From the NCBI GenBank assembly GCA_039818825.1, contig JBCBTD010000049.1, forward strand, positions 1-29,410: a DNA stretch of 29,410 nucleotides, written 5' to 3'. Positions 8,129-16,421 of the stretch are shown here, in pieces. Positions within the stretch are counted from its first letter, which is position 1; each line of letters opens with the position of its first letter. The stretch comes from JBCBTD01 sp039818825. Lineage in GTDB: Bacteria > Pseudomonadota > Alphaproteobacteria > Geminicoccales > Geminicoccaceae. The notes beneath the pieces are model-generated. The model ran no database searches. It had not been told where the DNA came from and saw only the letters and a program-made list of their open reading frames with translations. The position numbers and the translations under genes were made by a program.

Positions 8129-8716
8129 ATGCTGCCGATCCTGCTCGCGTCAAACGGCTCGCGGCCGGCGCTCGCCTCGCCGGCTGCCCGCATCCTCACC
8201 GCTTTCGGCGCTGTCGTCGTCGGTTCGTTGTTGCTGACACTTTCAGCCAAGACCCAGGTGCCGTTCTGGCCGGTGCCGATGACCATGCAGACCTGCGTCA
8301 TCGTGCTCCTCGGCCTGACACTCGGCCCGCGTCTCGGCATGGCCGCAGTCGCTTTCTACCTCGCCCAAGGTGCGTTCGGTCTACCGGTTTTTGCCGGCAC
8401 GCCCGAAAAGGGTCTGGGCCTCGCCTACATGGCCGGACCGACGGGTGGTTATCTCGTCGGTTTTCTCGCCGCTGCTGGCGTCGCCGGCTGGCTCGCCGCC
8501 AAGGTTCGCCACCCGCTGGCACTGTTCGCCGTGGCGCTCTTCGCCACCGCGCTGATCTTCGTGCCCGGCGTCGCGTACCTCGCGACCTTGATCGGCTGGG
8601 AGCAGGCGTTCGCTGCCGGAGCGCTGCCGTTCCTGCCGGGTGCAGTCGTCAAGTCGGCCCTGGCTGTGGCACTGGCGATCGGTCTCTCGCGGCTCGTGGG
8701 GTCGTGGAGCCGCTGA
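8129..8716 (+). CDS. bioY: Biotin transporter BioY (ECF substrate-binding component)
   Basis: A 195-residue membrane protein that binds biotin for uptake. Family blocks are clear: LSAKTQVPFWPVPMTMQT (about 39-56), LGPRLGMAAVAFYLAQGAFGLPVF, the YMAGPTGGYLVGF motif and a final PFLPGAVVKSALA helix. Six membrane segments are apparent. The ATG at 8129 has a GAAGG site 7 nt upstream. No energy-coupling genes (bioM, bioN) are nearby; solitary BioY proteins are common and either work alone or share a module encoded elsewhere. No BioR-like operator was seen upstream. The 3' end overlaps the next gene by 13 nt. Confidence 0.95.
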   Translation: MLPILLASNGSRPALASPAARILTAFGAVVVGSLLLTLSAKTQVPFWPVPMTMQTCVIVLLGLTLGPRLGMAAVAFYLAQGAFGLPVFAGTPEKGLGLAYMAGPTGGYLVGFLAAAGVAGWLAAKVRHPLALFAVALFATALIFVPGVAYLATLIGWEQAFAAGALPFLPGAVVKSALAVALAIGLSRLVGSWSR

Positions 8717-9687
8717 CCCGCGTCGTTCGGGTCACGCCCGAGACCATCAGCGAGGCCGCCGGCATCTTGAACGCCGGCGGCCTCGTGGCGTTTCCGACCG
8801 AAACGGTGTACGGGCTGGGCGCGGTCGCGACCGACGCGACCGCCGTCCAGCGATTGTTCGGCGCCAAGGGACGTCCTTCGAGCAATCCGCTGATCGTCCA
8901 CGTCCCGGGCCGCGCCGAGGCCGCCGATCTGGCGTTCTGGACGCCGCCGGCCGAAGCGCTCGCAGCCGCGTTCTGGCCCGGCGCGTTGTCGCTGGTGTTG
9001 AGGCTGAACCCGGCGGCCGGAATCGCCTCGGAAGCGACCGCTAGTTTGGACACGGTCGCGCTCAGGGCGCCAGCCGAGCCGACGGCGCAGGCGTTGTTGG
9101 CCACGTGCGCGCGGCCGGTCGCCGCCCCTAGCGCCAACCGTTCGGGCGGAGTCAGTCCGACCCGTGCCGGCCATGTCGTCGACGGCCTCGGCGGGCGCAT
9201 CGATCTGGTACTCGACGCCGGCCCTTGCCGGATCGGTATCGAGAGCACCGTCGTCGACGTCACCGGTCCGGCACCGCGATTGCTGCGGCCGGGCGGTGTC
9301 ACCCGCGAGGCGTTGGAAGCCCTACTCGGCACCCTCGGCACCGACGACTCCACAGGTGACGGCGGTGTTTTGCGCTCGCCCGGACAGCTATCGAGCCACT
9401 ACGCGCCGTTGCTGCCGGTTCGCCTCGACGCCACCAGTGCCGCGGCGGACGAGGCCTTTTTGGGTTTCGGCGGCCGCGATGTGCCGGGCGCGGCCGTGTC
9501 ACTCGACCTCAGCCCCAGCGGCGACCTCGACGAGGCGGCGCGCAATCTGTTTGCGATGCTGCGCGAGCTGGATCGTCCCGGCCTGCGGGCGATCGCCGTT
9601 GCCCCGATTCCCGTGGGAGGCCTGGGCGACGCGCTCGGCGATCGGTTGCGTCGTGCCGCTGCCGCCAGGCCGGTCGCTCGAGCCTAG
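8704..9687 (+). CDS. tsaC: L-threonylcarbamoyladenylate synthase, Sua5/YrdC type
   Basis: It makes threonylcarbamoyl-AMP from threonine, bicarbonate and ATP for t6A modification at tRNA position 37. The YrdC domain spans about residues 10-205 with GGLVAFPTETVYGLGA, the KGRPSSNPLIVHV block, the FWPGALSLVL segment, APSANRSGGVSPT and IESTVVDV. The C-terminal Sua5 domain begins after SPGQLSSHYAPLLPVRL, making this the two-domain Sua5 form (327 residues) rather than the short TsaC. A GTG at 8704 is taken as start, giving a 13-nt overlap with bioY; this start is less certain than the reading frame. Confidence 0.95.
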   Translation: MEPLTRVVRVTPETISEAAGILNAGGLVAFPTETVYGLGAVATDATAVQRLFGAKGRPSSNPLIVHVPGRAEAADLAFWTPPAEALAAAFWPGALSLVLRLNPAAGIASEATASLDTVALRAPAEPTAQALLATCARPVAAPSANRSGGVSPTRAGHVVDGLGGRIDLVLDAGPCRIGIESTVVDVTGPAPRLLRPGGVTREALEALLGTLGTDDSTGDGGVLRSPGQLSSHYAPLLPVRLDATSAAADEAFLGFGGRDVPGAAVSLDLSPSGDLDEAARNLFAMLRELDRPGLRAIAVAPIPVGGLGDALGDRLRRAAAARPVARA

Positions 9688-9754
9688 AGCCCTCTTTGCA
9701 CGGCCGTGCCGACGCCCTAAAGCAAGCGTAGAGGACCAACGTGAGGGCGGATGG

Positions 9755-10744
9755 ATGCGGCGGACGATGTGGGCGGCAGCCTTGGCGGTTGCGGGCGTTT
9801 TTGGAGCGATGTCGACGGCGGCGGCGTTCCAGCCGGCGATCATCTTCGACATGGGCGGCAAGTTCGACAAATCGTTCAACGAATCCGCATTCACCGGCGC
9901 TGAACGGTTCAAGACCGAAACCGGCATCGAGTACCTCGAGTTCGAGATCAGCAACGAGGCGCAGCGGGAACAGGCGCTCCAGCGGATGGCCAACCGCGGC
10001 GCCGACGTGATCGTCGGCGTCGGCTTCGGCTTCACCACGCCGATGGAGAAGATCGCGCCCGAGTTCCCCGACACCAAGTTCGTCGTCATCGATTCCGTCG
10101 TCGACGTGCCGAACGTCCGTTCGGTCGTGTTCGAGGAACACGAGGGCAGCTTCCTGGTCGGCATGGCGGCGGCAATGGCGTCGGAGACCGGCACCGTCGG
10201 GTTCGTCGGCGGCATGGACATTCCGCTGATCCGCAACTTCCTCCACGGCTACGAGCAGGGCGTCGCCCACGTGAGCGGCGACGCCGAGGTCGTCGCGAAC
10301 ATGACCGGCGACACGCCAGCGGCCTGGAACGACCCGACCAAGGGCGCCGAGCTGGCGCAGAGCCAGTTCGACCGGGGCGCTGACGTGGTCTATCACGCCG
10401 CCGGCGGGACCGGCCTTGGCGTGCTGCAGGAGGCCGCTGACGAAGGCAAGCTCGGCATCGGCGTCGACAGCAACCAGAACTACCTGCATCCCGGCAGCGT
10501 TCTGACCTCGATGATCAAGCGCGTCGACGTTGCCGTCTACAATGCGTTCAAGGATGCGCAGGATGGCTCGCTCGGCGGCGGCATGCAGAGCCTGGGCCTC
10601 GCCGAAGACGGTGTCGGCTACGCGCTCGACGACTTCAACCGCGAGCTCATGACCCCAGAGATGGTCGCGGCGCTGGACGAGGCTCGCGAGCAGATCATCG
10701 CCGGCGATCTCGTGGTCGAGGACTACTACTCGACCCAGCAGTGA
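9755..10744 (+). CDS. BMP-family (PnrA-like) nucleoside ABC transporter substrate-binding protein
   Basis: A periplasmic binding protein of 329 residues with a signal peptide: MRRT start, hydrophobic WAAALAVAGVFGAM and cleavage near TAAAF. The mature protein starts with the family hallmark FDMGGKFDKSFNESAFTG, then ADVIVGVGFGFTTPM, VGFVGGMDIPLIRNFLHGYEQG, and YHAAGGTGLGVLQ. No lipobox cysteine follows the signal, so it should be soluble rather than a lipoprotein. BMP proteins mostly bind nucleosides, and the downstream deaminase, phosphorylases and aldolase support this. The ATG at 9755 has GAGG 8 nt upstream; the stop overlaps the ATPase start. First gene of a seven-gene operon. Confidence 0.93.
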   Translation: MRRTMWAAALAVAGVFGAMSTAAAFQPAIIFDMGGKFDKSFNESAFTGAERFKTETGIEYLEFEISNEAQREQALQRMANRGADVIVGVGFGFTTPMEKIAPEFPDTKFVVIDSVVDVPNVRSVVFEEHEGSFLVGMAAAMASETGTVGFVGGMDIPLIRNFLHGYEQGVAHVSGDAEVVANMTGDTPAAWNDPTKGAELAQSQFDRGADVVYHAAGGTGLGVLQEAADEGKLGIGVDSNQNYLHPGSVLTSMIKRVDVAVYNAFKDAQDGSLGGGMQSLGLAEDGVGYALDDFNRELMTPEMVAALDEAREQIIAGDLVVEDYYSTQQ

Positions 10745-12273
10745 GCGAACCGGGCGTGGTCGACGCCGCACCAGCGGCGATCGAGCTCGACGGCATCGAC
10801 AAGCGATTCGGCGCGGTCCACGCCAACCGCGCCATCGATCTGCGGGTGGCGGCCGGCAGCGTGCACGGCATCGTCGGCGAGAACGGTGCCGGCAAGTCGA
10901 CCTTGATGAACATCCTTTACGGCTTCTACCGCGCCGATTCCGGGACTATCCGCGTCGACGGCCAGGAGCTGCGGATCAACGGGCCGGAGGACGCGATCCG
11001 CGCCGGGATCGGCATGGTGCACCAGCACTTCATGCTGATCGAGCCGTTCACGGTGCTGGAGAACCTGTTGCTCGGCGCCGAGGGGGGCTGGCGGCTGGCG
11101 CCGGGCCGCGCCCAAGCCCGCGCCGAGATCGAGAGGCTGGAGCAGGAGTACCGCCTGCAGGTCGACCTCGACGCCAGGATCCGCGACCTCTCGGTCGGCC
11201 TGCAGCAGCGGGTCGAGATCCTGAAGGCGCTTTACCGCGGGGCGCGCATTCTGATCCTCGACGAGCCGACCGGCGTGCTGACACCGCAGGAGGCGGACGA
11301 GCTGTTCCGCATCCTCGGCGATCTGCGTGCCCAGGGGCGCACGGTCATCCTCATCACCCACAAGCTGCGCGAGATCATGGCGATCACCGACCGCGTGAGT
11401 GTCATGCGCCAGGGCGCCATGGTCGCGCATCGGGCGACCGTCGAGACTTCGACGGCAGAGCTGGCCGAGCTGATGGTCGGCCGCAAAGTGCTGCTGCGGG
11501 TGGAGAAGGGCGAGGCGCACCCGCGCGAGCCGGTGCTCGCCGTCGAGCACGTTGCGGTTCGTGACGGCAACGGCGTCGTCCGGGTCGACGACGCCAGCTT
11601 GCAGGTTCGTGCCGGCGAGATCGTCGGGATCGCCGGAGTTTCCGGCAACGGCCAGACCGAGCTTCTGGAGGCGATCGCCGGCATTCGCCCGGTCGCCGCG
11701 GGCGTGATCCGTGTCGCTGGCGAGCCGGTGGTCGCCGGCGCGCGTCTCGCGAGCATGGGCCACGTGCCCGAGGACCGACTGCGCATGGGGCTCGTGCGCA
11801 GCTTTCCGGCGTGGGAGAACGCCATTCTCGGCCACCAGAAGGTTGCGGCCTACGGTCCGGGCGCCTTTCTCGACCGGGCGACCATCATCGGCTACTGTAA
11901 ACGCTGGATGCAGGGCTACGACGTGCGTCCGGGCGATCCGGAACTGGCCGCCACGTCGTTTTCCGGCGGCAACCAGCAAAAGCAGGTGGTCGCGCGCGAG
12001 GTCGAGCACGACCCGATCCTGCTGCTCATCGGCCAGCCGACGCGCGGTGTCGACATCGGTGCCATTGAGTTCATCCACCAGCGGCTGGTCGAGCTGCGCG
12101 ACGCCGGCAAGGCGGTGCTGCTGGTTTCGGTCGAGCTCGACGAGATCATGGGCTTGGCGGACCGCATCCTGGTGATGTGCGGCGGCAAGCTCACGGGCCA
12201 GGTCGACGCCAAGGATGCCGACGAGCGCCGCATCGGCTTGATGATGGCCGGCGTGACGGAGACGGCGGCGTGA
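10741..12273 (+). CDS. Nucleoside ABC transporter ATPase, two nucleotide-binding domains in one chain
   Basis: A 510-residue double ATPase of the carbohydrate/nucleoside (CUT2/BMP) class. The N-terminal domain is complete: Walker A GENGAGKS (46-53), Q-loop MVHQHFMLIEPF (92-103), signature LSVGLQQRVEI (150-160), Walker B ILILDEPT (170-177) and switch histidine ITHKLRE. The C-terminal domain has a degenerate Walker A GVSGNGQT (299-306), signature FSGGNQQKQ (407-415) and LLLIGQPTRGVD, in which glutamine replaces the usual catalytic glutamate; this asymmetry is normal for the family. The GTG start at 10741 overlaps the binding-protein stop and its own stop overlaps the permease start, both as GTGA. 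Confidence 0.96.
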   Translation: MSEPGVVDAAPAAIELDGIDKRFGAVHANRAIDLRVAAGSVHGIVGENGAGKSTLMNILYGFYRADSGTIRVDGQELRINGPEDAIRAGIGMVHQHFMLIEPFTVLENLLLGAEGGWRLAPGRAQARAEIERLEQEYRLQVDLDARIRDLSVGLQQRVEILKALYRGARILILDEPTGVLTPQEADELFRILGDLRAQGRTVILITHKLREIMAITDRVSVMRQGAMVAHRATVETSTAELAELMVGRKVLLRVEKGEAHPREPVLAVEHVAVRDGNGVVRVDDASLQVRAGEIVGIAGVSGNGQTELLEAIAGIRPVAAGVIRVAGEPVVAGARLASMGHVPEDRLRMGLVRSFPAWENAILGHQKVAAYGPGAFLDRATIIGYCKRWMQGYDVRPGDPELAATSFSGGNQQKQVVAREVEHDPILLLIGQPTRGVDIGAIEFIHQRLVELRDAGKAVLLVSVELDEIMGLADRILVMCGGKLTGQVDAKDADERRIGLMMAGVTETAA

Positions 12274-13376
12274 GCCCGCTTCCCCGCTGGGTCGACATGG
12301 GCCTGTTGCCGCTGTTGAACCTCGCCGCGGCCTTCCTCGTGACCGCCGTCATCATCCTGTTGCTCGGCGAGAACCCGGTCCGCGCATTGGAGCTGATGCT
12401 CTTCGGCGCGTTCGGCTACGGCCAAGCGATCGGCTACACCCTGTTCTACGCCACCAACTTCGTCTTCACCGGCCTCGCCTTTGCCGTCGCTTTCCATGCC
12501 GGCCTTTTCAACATCGGTGCCGAGGGGCAGGCCTATCTCGGCGGCCTCGGTACGGCACTCGTCTGCCTTGCGCTAGACCACTACCTGCCGTTCGTTTTGA
12601 TCCTGCCGCTCGCCATCCTCGGTGCTGCCGCCTTCGGCGCCCTCTGGGGGGCCATTCCCGGGTGGCTCCAGGCGAAGCGCGGCGCGCACATCGTCATCAC
12701 CACGATCATGTTCAATTTCATCGCCGCAGCGTTGATGACCTACCTGCTGGTCAACGTGCTGATCGAGCCCGGTGAAGCGACGCCCGAGACCCGCACCTTC
12801 GAGCCGTCGGCGCATTTGCCCACCCTGCAGGAGATGGCGGGCTGGATCGGCTTGGAAGTCGCGCGCTCGCCGGCCAACTTCTCGCTCGTGATCGCCCTCC
12901 TGGCGTGCGCCGCCGTGTGGGCGTTCTTGTGGAAAAGCCGTGTCGGCTACGGCCTGCGCGTGTTCGGCCAGAGCGAGCCGGCGGCGGTCTACGCCGGGAT
13001 CTCGCCCTCGCGGACGGTCGTCCTGGCGATGGCGCTCTCCGGTGCCCTTGCCGGGATGATGGCGCTCAACGAGATCATGGGTGCCCAGAACCGGCTGCTC
13101 TTGGGCTTCACCGGTGGCTTCGGCTTCGTCGGCATCGCCGTCGCGCTGATGGGCCGAAACCACCCGGTCGGCATCCTCATGGCGGCGCTTCTGTTCGGCG
13201 CGCTCTACCAGGGCGGGTCCGAGTTGGCCTTCGACATGCCGACCATCAGTCGCGACATCGTCGTCGTCATCCAGGGCCTGGTGATCCTGTTCTGCGGCGC
13301 CCTGGAGAACATGTTCCGGCCAAGCCTGGCGCGGTGGTTCGCACCGGCGCGTACGCCCGTCTCGGTTGGGGGCTGA
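12270..13376 (+). CDS. Nucleoside ABC transporter permease 1
   Basis: A 368-residue inner-membrane permease of the branched-chain amino-acid/ribose-like type that accompanies BMP proteins. It begins with a membrane helix (LLPLLNLAAAFLVTAVIILLL). Other landmarks are FHAGLFNIGAEGQAYLGG, HIVITTIMFNFIAAALMTYLL, a WKSRVGYGLRVFGQSEPAAVYAGI cytoplasmic coupling loop and FTGGFGFVGIAVALMGRNHPVG. The FNIGAEGQ motif is typical of the YufP/NupP-like subunit. The GTG start at 12270 overlaps the ATPase stop. It should pair with the second permease as a heterodimer. Confidence 0.95.
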   Translation: MSPLPRWVDMGLLPLLNLAAAFLVTAVIILLLGENPVRALELMLFGAFGYGQAIGYTLFYATNFVFTGLAFAVAFHAGLFNIGAEGQAYLGGLGTALVCLALDHYLPFVLILPLAILGAAAFGALWGAIPGWLQAKRGAHIVITTIMFNFIAAALMTYLLVNVLIEPGEATPETRTFEPSAHLPTLQEMAGWIGLEVARSPANFSLVIALLACAAVWAFLWKSRVGYGLRVFGQSEPAAVYAGISPSRTVVLAMALSGALAGMMALNEIMGAQNRLLLGFTGGFGFVGIAVALMGRNHPVGILMAALLFGALYQGGSELAFDMPTISRDIVVVIQGLVILFCGALENMFRPSLARWFAPARTPVSVGG

Positions 13377-13381
13377 GCGCG

Positions 13382-14365
13382 GTGGACCTCTACCTCCAGT
13401 CGCTGTTGATGCTCGACAGCACCATCCGCCTGGCGACGCCGTTGGTGCTCGCCGCGCTGGCGGGCCTTTTTGCCGAGCGGTCCGGCATCGCCGACATCGG
13501 CCTCGAGGGCAAGATGCTCGGCGCGGCCTTCGCCGCGGCGGCCACCGCCGCCGTCACCGGCAGCGCTTGGCTCGGGCTCTGTACCGGTATCATCGTCGGG
13601 GTCTTGGTCTCACTGCTCCACGGCTTCGCCTGCATCACCCACAAGGGCGACCAGATCGTCTCCGGTGTCGCCATCAACATCGCCATCGCTGGCCTGGCAC
13701 CCACCCTGGCCGACGCCTGGTTCGGTGAGGCCGGGCGCACGCCGTTGCTCTCGGGCGACGCGCGGTTCGATTCGATCGCCTTGCCACTGGCCGAAACACT
13801 GGCACCCGTGCCGATCATCGGCCCGCTCTACTCCCAGCTGATCTCCGGCCACAACATCCTCGTCTACGTCGCCGTTCTGGCCGTGCCGGCGACCTGGTAC
13901 GTGCTCTACCGGACCCGCTTCGGGCTCCGGCTCCGAGCGGTCGGCGAAAACCCGGCGGCGGTCGACACGGCGGGAATCTCGGTGACGATGATGCGCTACC
14001 GGGCGCTGCTTTTCACGGGCGTCCTTTGTGGCATTGCCGGCGCCTATCTCTCGACCGCGCACAGCGCTTCGTTCATCCGCGACATGACCGCCGGCAAGGG
14101 CTATCTGGCGCTAGCGGCGTTGATCTTCGGCAAATGGCGGCCGGTCCCGGCGCTGTTCGCCTGTCTCTTGTTCGCGTTCGCCGATGCCGTCCAGGTTCGG
14201 CTCCAAGGCGTCGATTTGCCGTTGATCGGCGAAGTGCCGACCCAGGCGATCTCGGTCTTGCCCTACGTCTTGACCGTGCTGCTGCTGGCGGGTTTCGTCG
14301 GGCGTGCGGTAGCGCCGGCGGCGATCGGTCGGCCCTACGACAAGGAGCGGCCGCACCGGCCCTGA
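13382..14365 (+). CDS. Nucleoside ABC transporter permease 2
   Basis: A 327-residue membrane permease, partner of the preceding gene. It contains TIRLATPLVLAALAGLFAERSGIADIGLEGKML, where the NIGLEG-like motif typical of YufQ/NupQ permeases reads DIGLEG, followed by ITHKGDQIVSGVAINI, the coupling loop RTRFGLRLRAVGENPAAVDTAGI, and FIRDMTAGKGYLALAALIFGKW near the C-terminus. The likely start is GTG at 13382, 5 nt after the previous stop, behind a G-rich stretch (GGTTGGGGG). The deaminase gene begins 37 nt after its stop. Confidence 0.94.
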   Translation: MDLYLQSLLMLDSTIRLATPLVLAALAGLFAERSGIADIGLEGKMLGAAFAAAATAAVTGSAWLGLCTGIIVGVLVSLLHGFACITHKGDQIVSGVAINIAIAGLAPTLADAWFGEAGRTPLLSGDARFDSIALPLAETLAPVPIIGPLYSQLISGHNILVYVAVLAVPATWYVLYRTRFGLRLRAVGENPAAVDTAGISVTMMRYRALLFTGVLCGIAGAYLSTAHSASFIRDMTAGKGYLALAALIFGKWRPVPALFACLLFAFADAVQVRLQGVDLPLIGEVPTQAISVLPYVLTVLLLAGFVGRAVAPAAIGRPYDKERPHRP

Positions 14366-14402
14366 TCAGCCGGATCGAGCCACGGCATCGAGGGGGCGAG
14401 CC

Positions 14403-15635
14403 ATGAGGGCCGCAGGTAGCGACGATCTCTTTCGTGCCGCTCTTGCCGTGCGCGACCATGCTCACGCGCCCTACAGCGGGTTTCACGTCGGCTGTGCGAT
14501 CCGTGCGGAAGACGGTCGCATCTTTGCCGGCGCCAACGTCGAGAACGCCGCTTACCCGCAGAGCCAATGCGCCGAGGCGAACACCATCGGCATCATGGTC
14601 GCCGCTGGAGCGAAGCGCATCGTCGAGGCGCTGGTCGTCGCCGACAGTCCGACGCTGGTCTCCCCCTGCGGCGGTTGCAGGCAACGTCTTGCCGAGTTCG
14701 CTGCCGGCGGCACGCCGATCCATATCGCCGGGATCGAGGGTGTACGCCGGACGGTCTCCGTTGGCGAACTGCTGCCCCTCGGCTTCGGGCCCGCGAACCT
14801 CGGCGTCGAAACCGACGCAGCACCCGACGCCGTCGACCGATTGCGTGAGGTCCCCGGGGCGGCCGAGGCACGCATCGCCGTCGTGCTCGGCAGCGGGCTT
14901 GGTGGGCTGGTCGATGCTCTGAGCGACGTGGCTAGCGTCGACTACACCGAGCTTCCGGGCTTTCCGCAGCCGAGCGTCGAAGGCCATGCCGGGTGCATCG
15001 TCAGTGGCCACCTGGGCGGCGTGCCGGTGCTCTGCTTGCAGGGCCGGGTCCATCTCTACGAGGGTGGTCCCGCCAGCGCCGTCAATCCGCCGATCCGCTG
15101 CTTGAAGGCGCTGGGCATCCGCCTGTTGGTACTGACCAACGCCGCCGGCGCGATCACTCCGACCTTGCGAGCGGGCGACGTCGCGTTGATCACCGATCAC
15201 ATCAACGCGCTGGGCACCAACCCGCTGATCGGCCCGAACGAAGAGGACGTGGGACCGCGCTTTCTCGACCTGTCGGAGGTCTACGACGCCGCCCTCCGGC
15301 AGCGCGTCGTCGCTGTCGCCGCGCGCGAGGGAATGGCGCTGGGAGAGGGTGTGTATCTTGCGACGCTCGGCCCTGTCTTCGAGACGCCGGCAGAAGTCCG
15401 TGCGTTCCGTGCAATCGGCGCCGACCTCGTCGGCATGTCGACGGTCCCTGAGGCGATCTCGGCCCGCCATGCCGGCCTACGCGTGCTAGGCTTCTCGGCC
15501 GTGACCAATGCTGCGGCCGGTCTCGGTGGCGGCGCGCTGAGCCATGAAGAGACCTTGCGGGTAGGTGCTGCGGCCGGCGCCAAGCTCGCCGATCTTTTGC
15601 GCCACGCCCTGCCGGAGCTGCACCATGCCCTCTGA
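14403..15635 (+). CDS. Cytidine deaminase-purine nucleoside phosphorylase fusion
   Basis: One uninterrupted 410-residue frame encodes two enzymes. Residues 1 to about 130 are a tetrameric-type cytidine deaminase: APYSGFHVGCAI, GANVENAAYPQSQ, zinc ligand and proton shuttle C56-A-E58, and PCGGC with C89 and C92. A linker of about 25 residues (roughly 131-155) leads to a trimeric-type purine nucleoside phosphorylase: VLGSGLGGL (161-169), GHAG (194-197), QGRVHLYEGG, TNAAGAI (245-251), ITDHINALGTNPL, GPVFETPAEVR, GMSTVPEA and N369 in VTNAAAG. It would deaminate cytidine/deoxycytidine and phosphorolyse purine nucleosides. Both halves keep their key residues. ATG at 14403; the 3' end overlaps deoC by 11 nt. 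Confidence 0.93.
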   Translation: MRAAGSDDLFRAALAVRDHAHAPYSGFHVGCAIRAEDGRIFAGANVENAAYPQSQCAEANTIGIMVAAGAKRIVEALVVADSPTLVSPCGGCRQRLAEFAAGGTPIHIAGIEGVRRTVSVGELLPLGFGPANLGVETDAAPDAVDRLREVPGAAEARIAVVLGSGLGGLVDALSDVASVDYTELPGFPQPSVEGHAGCIVSGHLGGVPVLCLQGRVHLYEGGPASAVNPPIRCLKALGIRLLVLTNAAGAITPTLRAGDVALITDHINALGTNPLIGPNEEDVGPRFLDLSEVYDAALRQRVVAVAAREGMALGEGVYLATLGPVFETPAEVRAFRAIGADLVGMSTVPEAISARHAGLRVLGFSAVTNAAAGLGGGALSHEETLRVGAAAGAKLADLLRHALPELHHAL

Positions 15636-16386
15636 CCTCGACCGCTTGGCCATGGCTTCGGCCGCCAAGGCGGACGCTGCAACCGCGGCCCGGGCGATCC
15701 CGCTACTCGACCTGACGTCGCTCGGCGACGCCGACGACGAGGCGGGTGCCCGCGCGCTGGCGTGCCGCGGCCGTGAGGCCGGCGTGGCTGCGTTGTGTCT
15801 CTGGCCGCGGTTCGTCGGTGTGGCCCACGAAAGTCTGGCCGGCTCGTCCGTTCGGGTGGCCACCGTCGCCAACTTCCCGGCTGGTGGCGACGACATCGGC
15901 GCTGCGGCCGACGAGGTCCGGCTGGCGTTCGAAGCCGGGGCGGACGAGGTCGACGTGGTCGCCCCGCTTCAGGCGATCCTCGACGGCGACGTGTCGCTGG
16001 TCGGCGAGCTCGTCGAGCTGTGCAACCAGGCGAAGCCACATGGCGGCACGTTGAAAATCATCTTGGAAACGGGCGTTCTCCAGGCGCCGGACGTGATCAC
16101 CGCCGCGGCGCGGGCGGCCGTGATGGCCGGAGTCGACATGCTCAAGACCTCGACCGGCAAGGTCCCGGTCGGTGCGACCCTGGAGGCGGCGGCGACGCTC
16201 TTGGAGGTAGTGGCCGAGGCGGAGGGCCGGGTGGGTCTGAAGCTCTCCGGTGGCGTTCGCGCCGCCGATCAGGCAGCCGGCTATCTGGCTCTTGCCGATG
16301 CGCGCATGGGCGAGCATTGGGTCTCTCCCGGAACGTTTCGCATCGGTGCCTCGTCGCTTCTCGACGACCTGCAAGCGCGGCTCTAA
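15625..16386 (+). CDS. deoC: Deoxyribose-phosphate aldolase
   Basis: It cleaves 2-deoxyribose 5-phosphate to glyceraldehyde 3-phosphate and acetaldehyde, the exit of deoxynucleoside breakdown to glycolysis. The 253-residue TIM-barrel has LLDLTSL near the N-terminus, ATVANFPAGG (79-88), EVDVVAPL, the Schiff-base lysine K174 in DMLKTSTGK and the second lysine K206 in LKLSGGV. The usual N-terminal DHT-like motif reads DLTSL here. The ATG at 15625 lies inside the end of the fusion gene, and deoA starts 35 nt after the stop. The missing step, phosphopentomutase (deoB), is not in the window. Confidence 0.95.
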   Translation: MPSDLDRLAMASAAKADAATAARAIPLLDLTSLGDADDEAGARALACRGREAGVAALCLWPRFVGVAHESLAGSSVRVATVANFPAGGDDIGAAADEVRLAFEAGADEVDVVAPLQAILDGDVSLVGELVELCNQAKPHGGTLKIILETGVLQAPDVITAAARAAVMAGVDMLKTSTGKVPVGATLEAAATLLEVVAEAEGRVGLKLSGGVRAADQAAGYLALADARMGEHWVSPGTFRIGASSLLDDLQARL

Positions 16387-16421
16387 ACAGGAGCAGCGCT
16401 GCCGCCAGGTGGGGTCGTTCC

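Noticed and set aside
9698..9709. Palindrome GCACGGCCGTGC upstream of the nucleoside operon as an operator
   Set aside because: Only 12 nt, no second copy and no regulator gene nearby; such palindromes are frequent in DNA of this composition.
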